From assembly GCA_035275105.1 (NCBI GenBank), contig DATENL010000116.1:1-20381 (forward strand): a stretch of DNA of 20,381 nt. The letters are read 5' to 3'. The position numbers and the translations under genes were made by a program. Below the pieces are notes generated by a model. The model saw only the letters and a list, made by a program, of their open reading frames with translations, did not search any database and was not told the DNA's origin. Below, piece after piece: positions 20,185-20,381 of the stretch (positions are counted from its first letter, which is position 1; each line of letters starts with the position of its first letter). The DNA comes from AC-37 sp035275105. GTDB taxonomy: Bacteria > Actinomycetota > Thermoleophilia > Solirubrobacterales > Thermoleophilaceae.

Positions 20185-20245
20185 ACGTCCATTTCCCGAC
20201 GTCATAGGGTCGGTTTCTGGACGTTCGCCGTCCGGGTGGACGGCG
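20183..20245. promoter_or_regulatory. Two consecutive hairpins before the last gene
   Basis: Structure 1: GAACGTCCA (20183-20191) pairs with TGGACGTTC (20218-20226); inside, TTTC faces TTTC and CCGAC (20196-20200) pairs with GTCGG (20209-20213). Structure 2: CGCCGTCC (20226-20233), loop GGGT, GGACGGCG (20238-20245), perfect. They share TGGACG in direct repeat 19 bp apart (20218, 20237). Together they fill the 72-bp gap to the ATG at 20257. A terminator, operator or 5' leader structure is possible; seen directly, role inferred. Confidence 0.55.
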
Positions 20246-20256
20246 ACCATGCAGCC

Positions 20257-20381
20257 ATGCGGAGAACGTGGCGGGCAATCGCACGGTTGTTCGTGGCGCT
20301 GGTCGCCCTCTTCACCGCCCGGTCGCGCGGCGACGAAGGAGTAACTTCCGGCGGGATGGCGGTCGACGACACGGCGAGGCT
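20257..20381 (+). CDS. Start of an unidentified protein with a hydrophobic N-terminus (partial)
   Basis: A frame from ATG 20257 is open to the window end (41 codons). It begins MRRTWRAIARLFVALVALFTARSRG, a basic start followed by a short hydrophobic segment that could be a membrane anchor or a weak signal peptide, then an acidic-polar stretch (DEGVTSGGMAVDD). Third codon positions are mostly G/C, as expected for real genes here. An out-of-frame ATG at 20250 gives only a 32-codon frame ending in TAA at 20346. No family can be assigned from this length. Confidence 0.45.
   Translation, partial: MRRTWRAIARLFVALVALFTARSRGDEGVTSGGMAVDDTAR

Overview
The window is GC-rich, gene-dense chromosomal DNA. 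It uses many GTG starts, 1-8 bp gene overlaps, and -10-like TANNNT boxes only 6-9 nt before start codons, which suggests leaderless mRNAs. These traits, together with an actinobacterial-type inositol-1-phosphate synthase end, tandem secreted RTX-repeat proteins, a DUF6458-like membrane protein and thiOSG genes, point to an actinobacterium. The class Thermoleophilia (Solirubrobacterales-like) is my best guess, but it is an inference from gene style and not proven. No tRNA, rRNA, CRISPR array, insertion sequence or phage gene was seen, and no stretch over 300 bases lacks a gene.

Left part (1-6741): the end of ino1 converges on a secreted RTX-type calcium-binding repeat protein. A STAS-domain protein (+) then sits between that gene and a second RTX paralog (-). 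Divergent from the second paralog is a tight four-gene + operon: a PimA-like glycosyltransferase fused to a PHP phosphoesterase domain, a degenerate uracil-DNA-glycosylase-fold iron-sulfur protein, a UspA-like protein and a 59-residue zinc-ribbon-like protein.

Middle (6738-12326): an RNA m5U methyltransferase lacking the usual Fe-S cysteines (-), an HExxH metallopeptidase (+), a Ser/Arg-repeat phasin-like protein (-), an endonuclease/exonuclease/phosphatase-family protein (-), and ornithine carbamoyltransferase argF (+). The last two start head to head inside a 12-bp palindrome.

Right part (12336-20381): a minus-strand cluster runs DUF6458-like, thiO, thiS, thiG, SnoaL-like, the last four overlapping by 4-8 bp. 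To its right on the + strand are a secreted clan-A-like glycoside hydrolase, thiE, a small membrane protein, a 4HBT thioesterase, dihydrolipoamide dehydrogenase and a truncated DsbA/HCCA-isomerase-like protein. The window ends with paired hairpins before a cut-off gene. ThiO, ThiS, ThiG and ThiE together cover thiazole formation and coupling to the pyrimidine in thiamine synthesis.

The most interesting signals are: (1) a shared ECF-sigma-like promoter motif, GCAACN-N16-GTTNCT, in front of exactly the three genes that encode clear secreted proteins; (2) the GT-PHP fusion, whose glycosyltransferase catalytic residues are degenerate, in an operon with an equally degenerate UDG-fold protein; (3) the palindromic overlapping starts of argF and the EEP gene; (4) a perfect hairpin covering the start of the STAS gene; (5) a repeated REP-like palindrome, one copy of which lies inside a reading frame.
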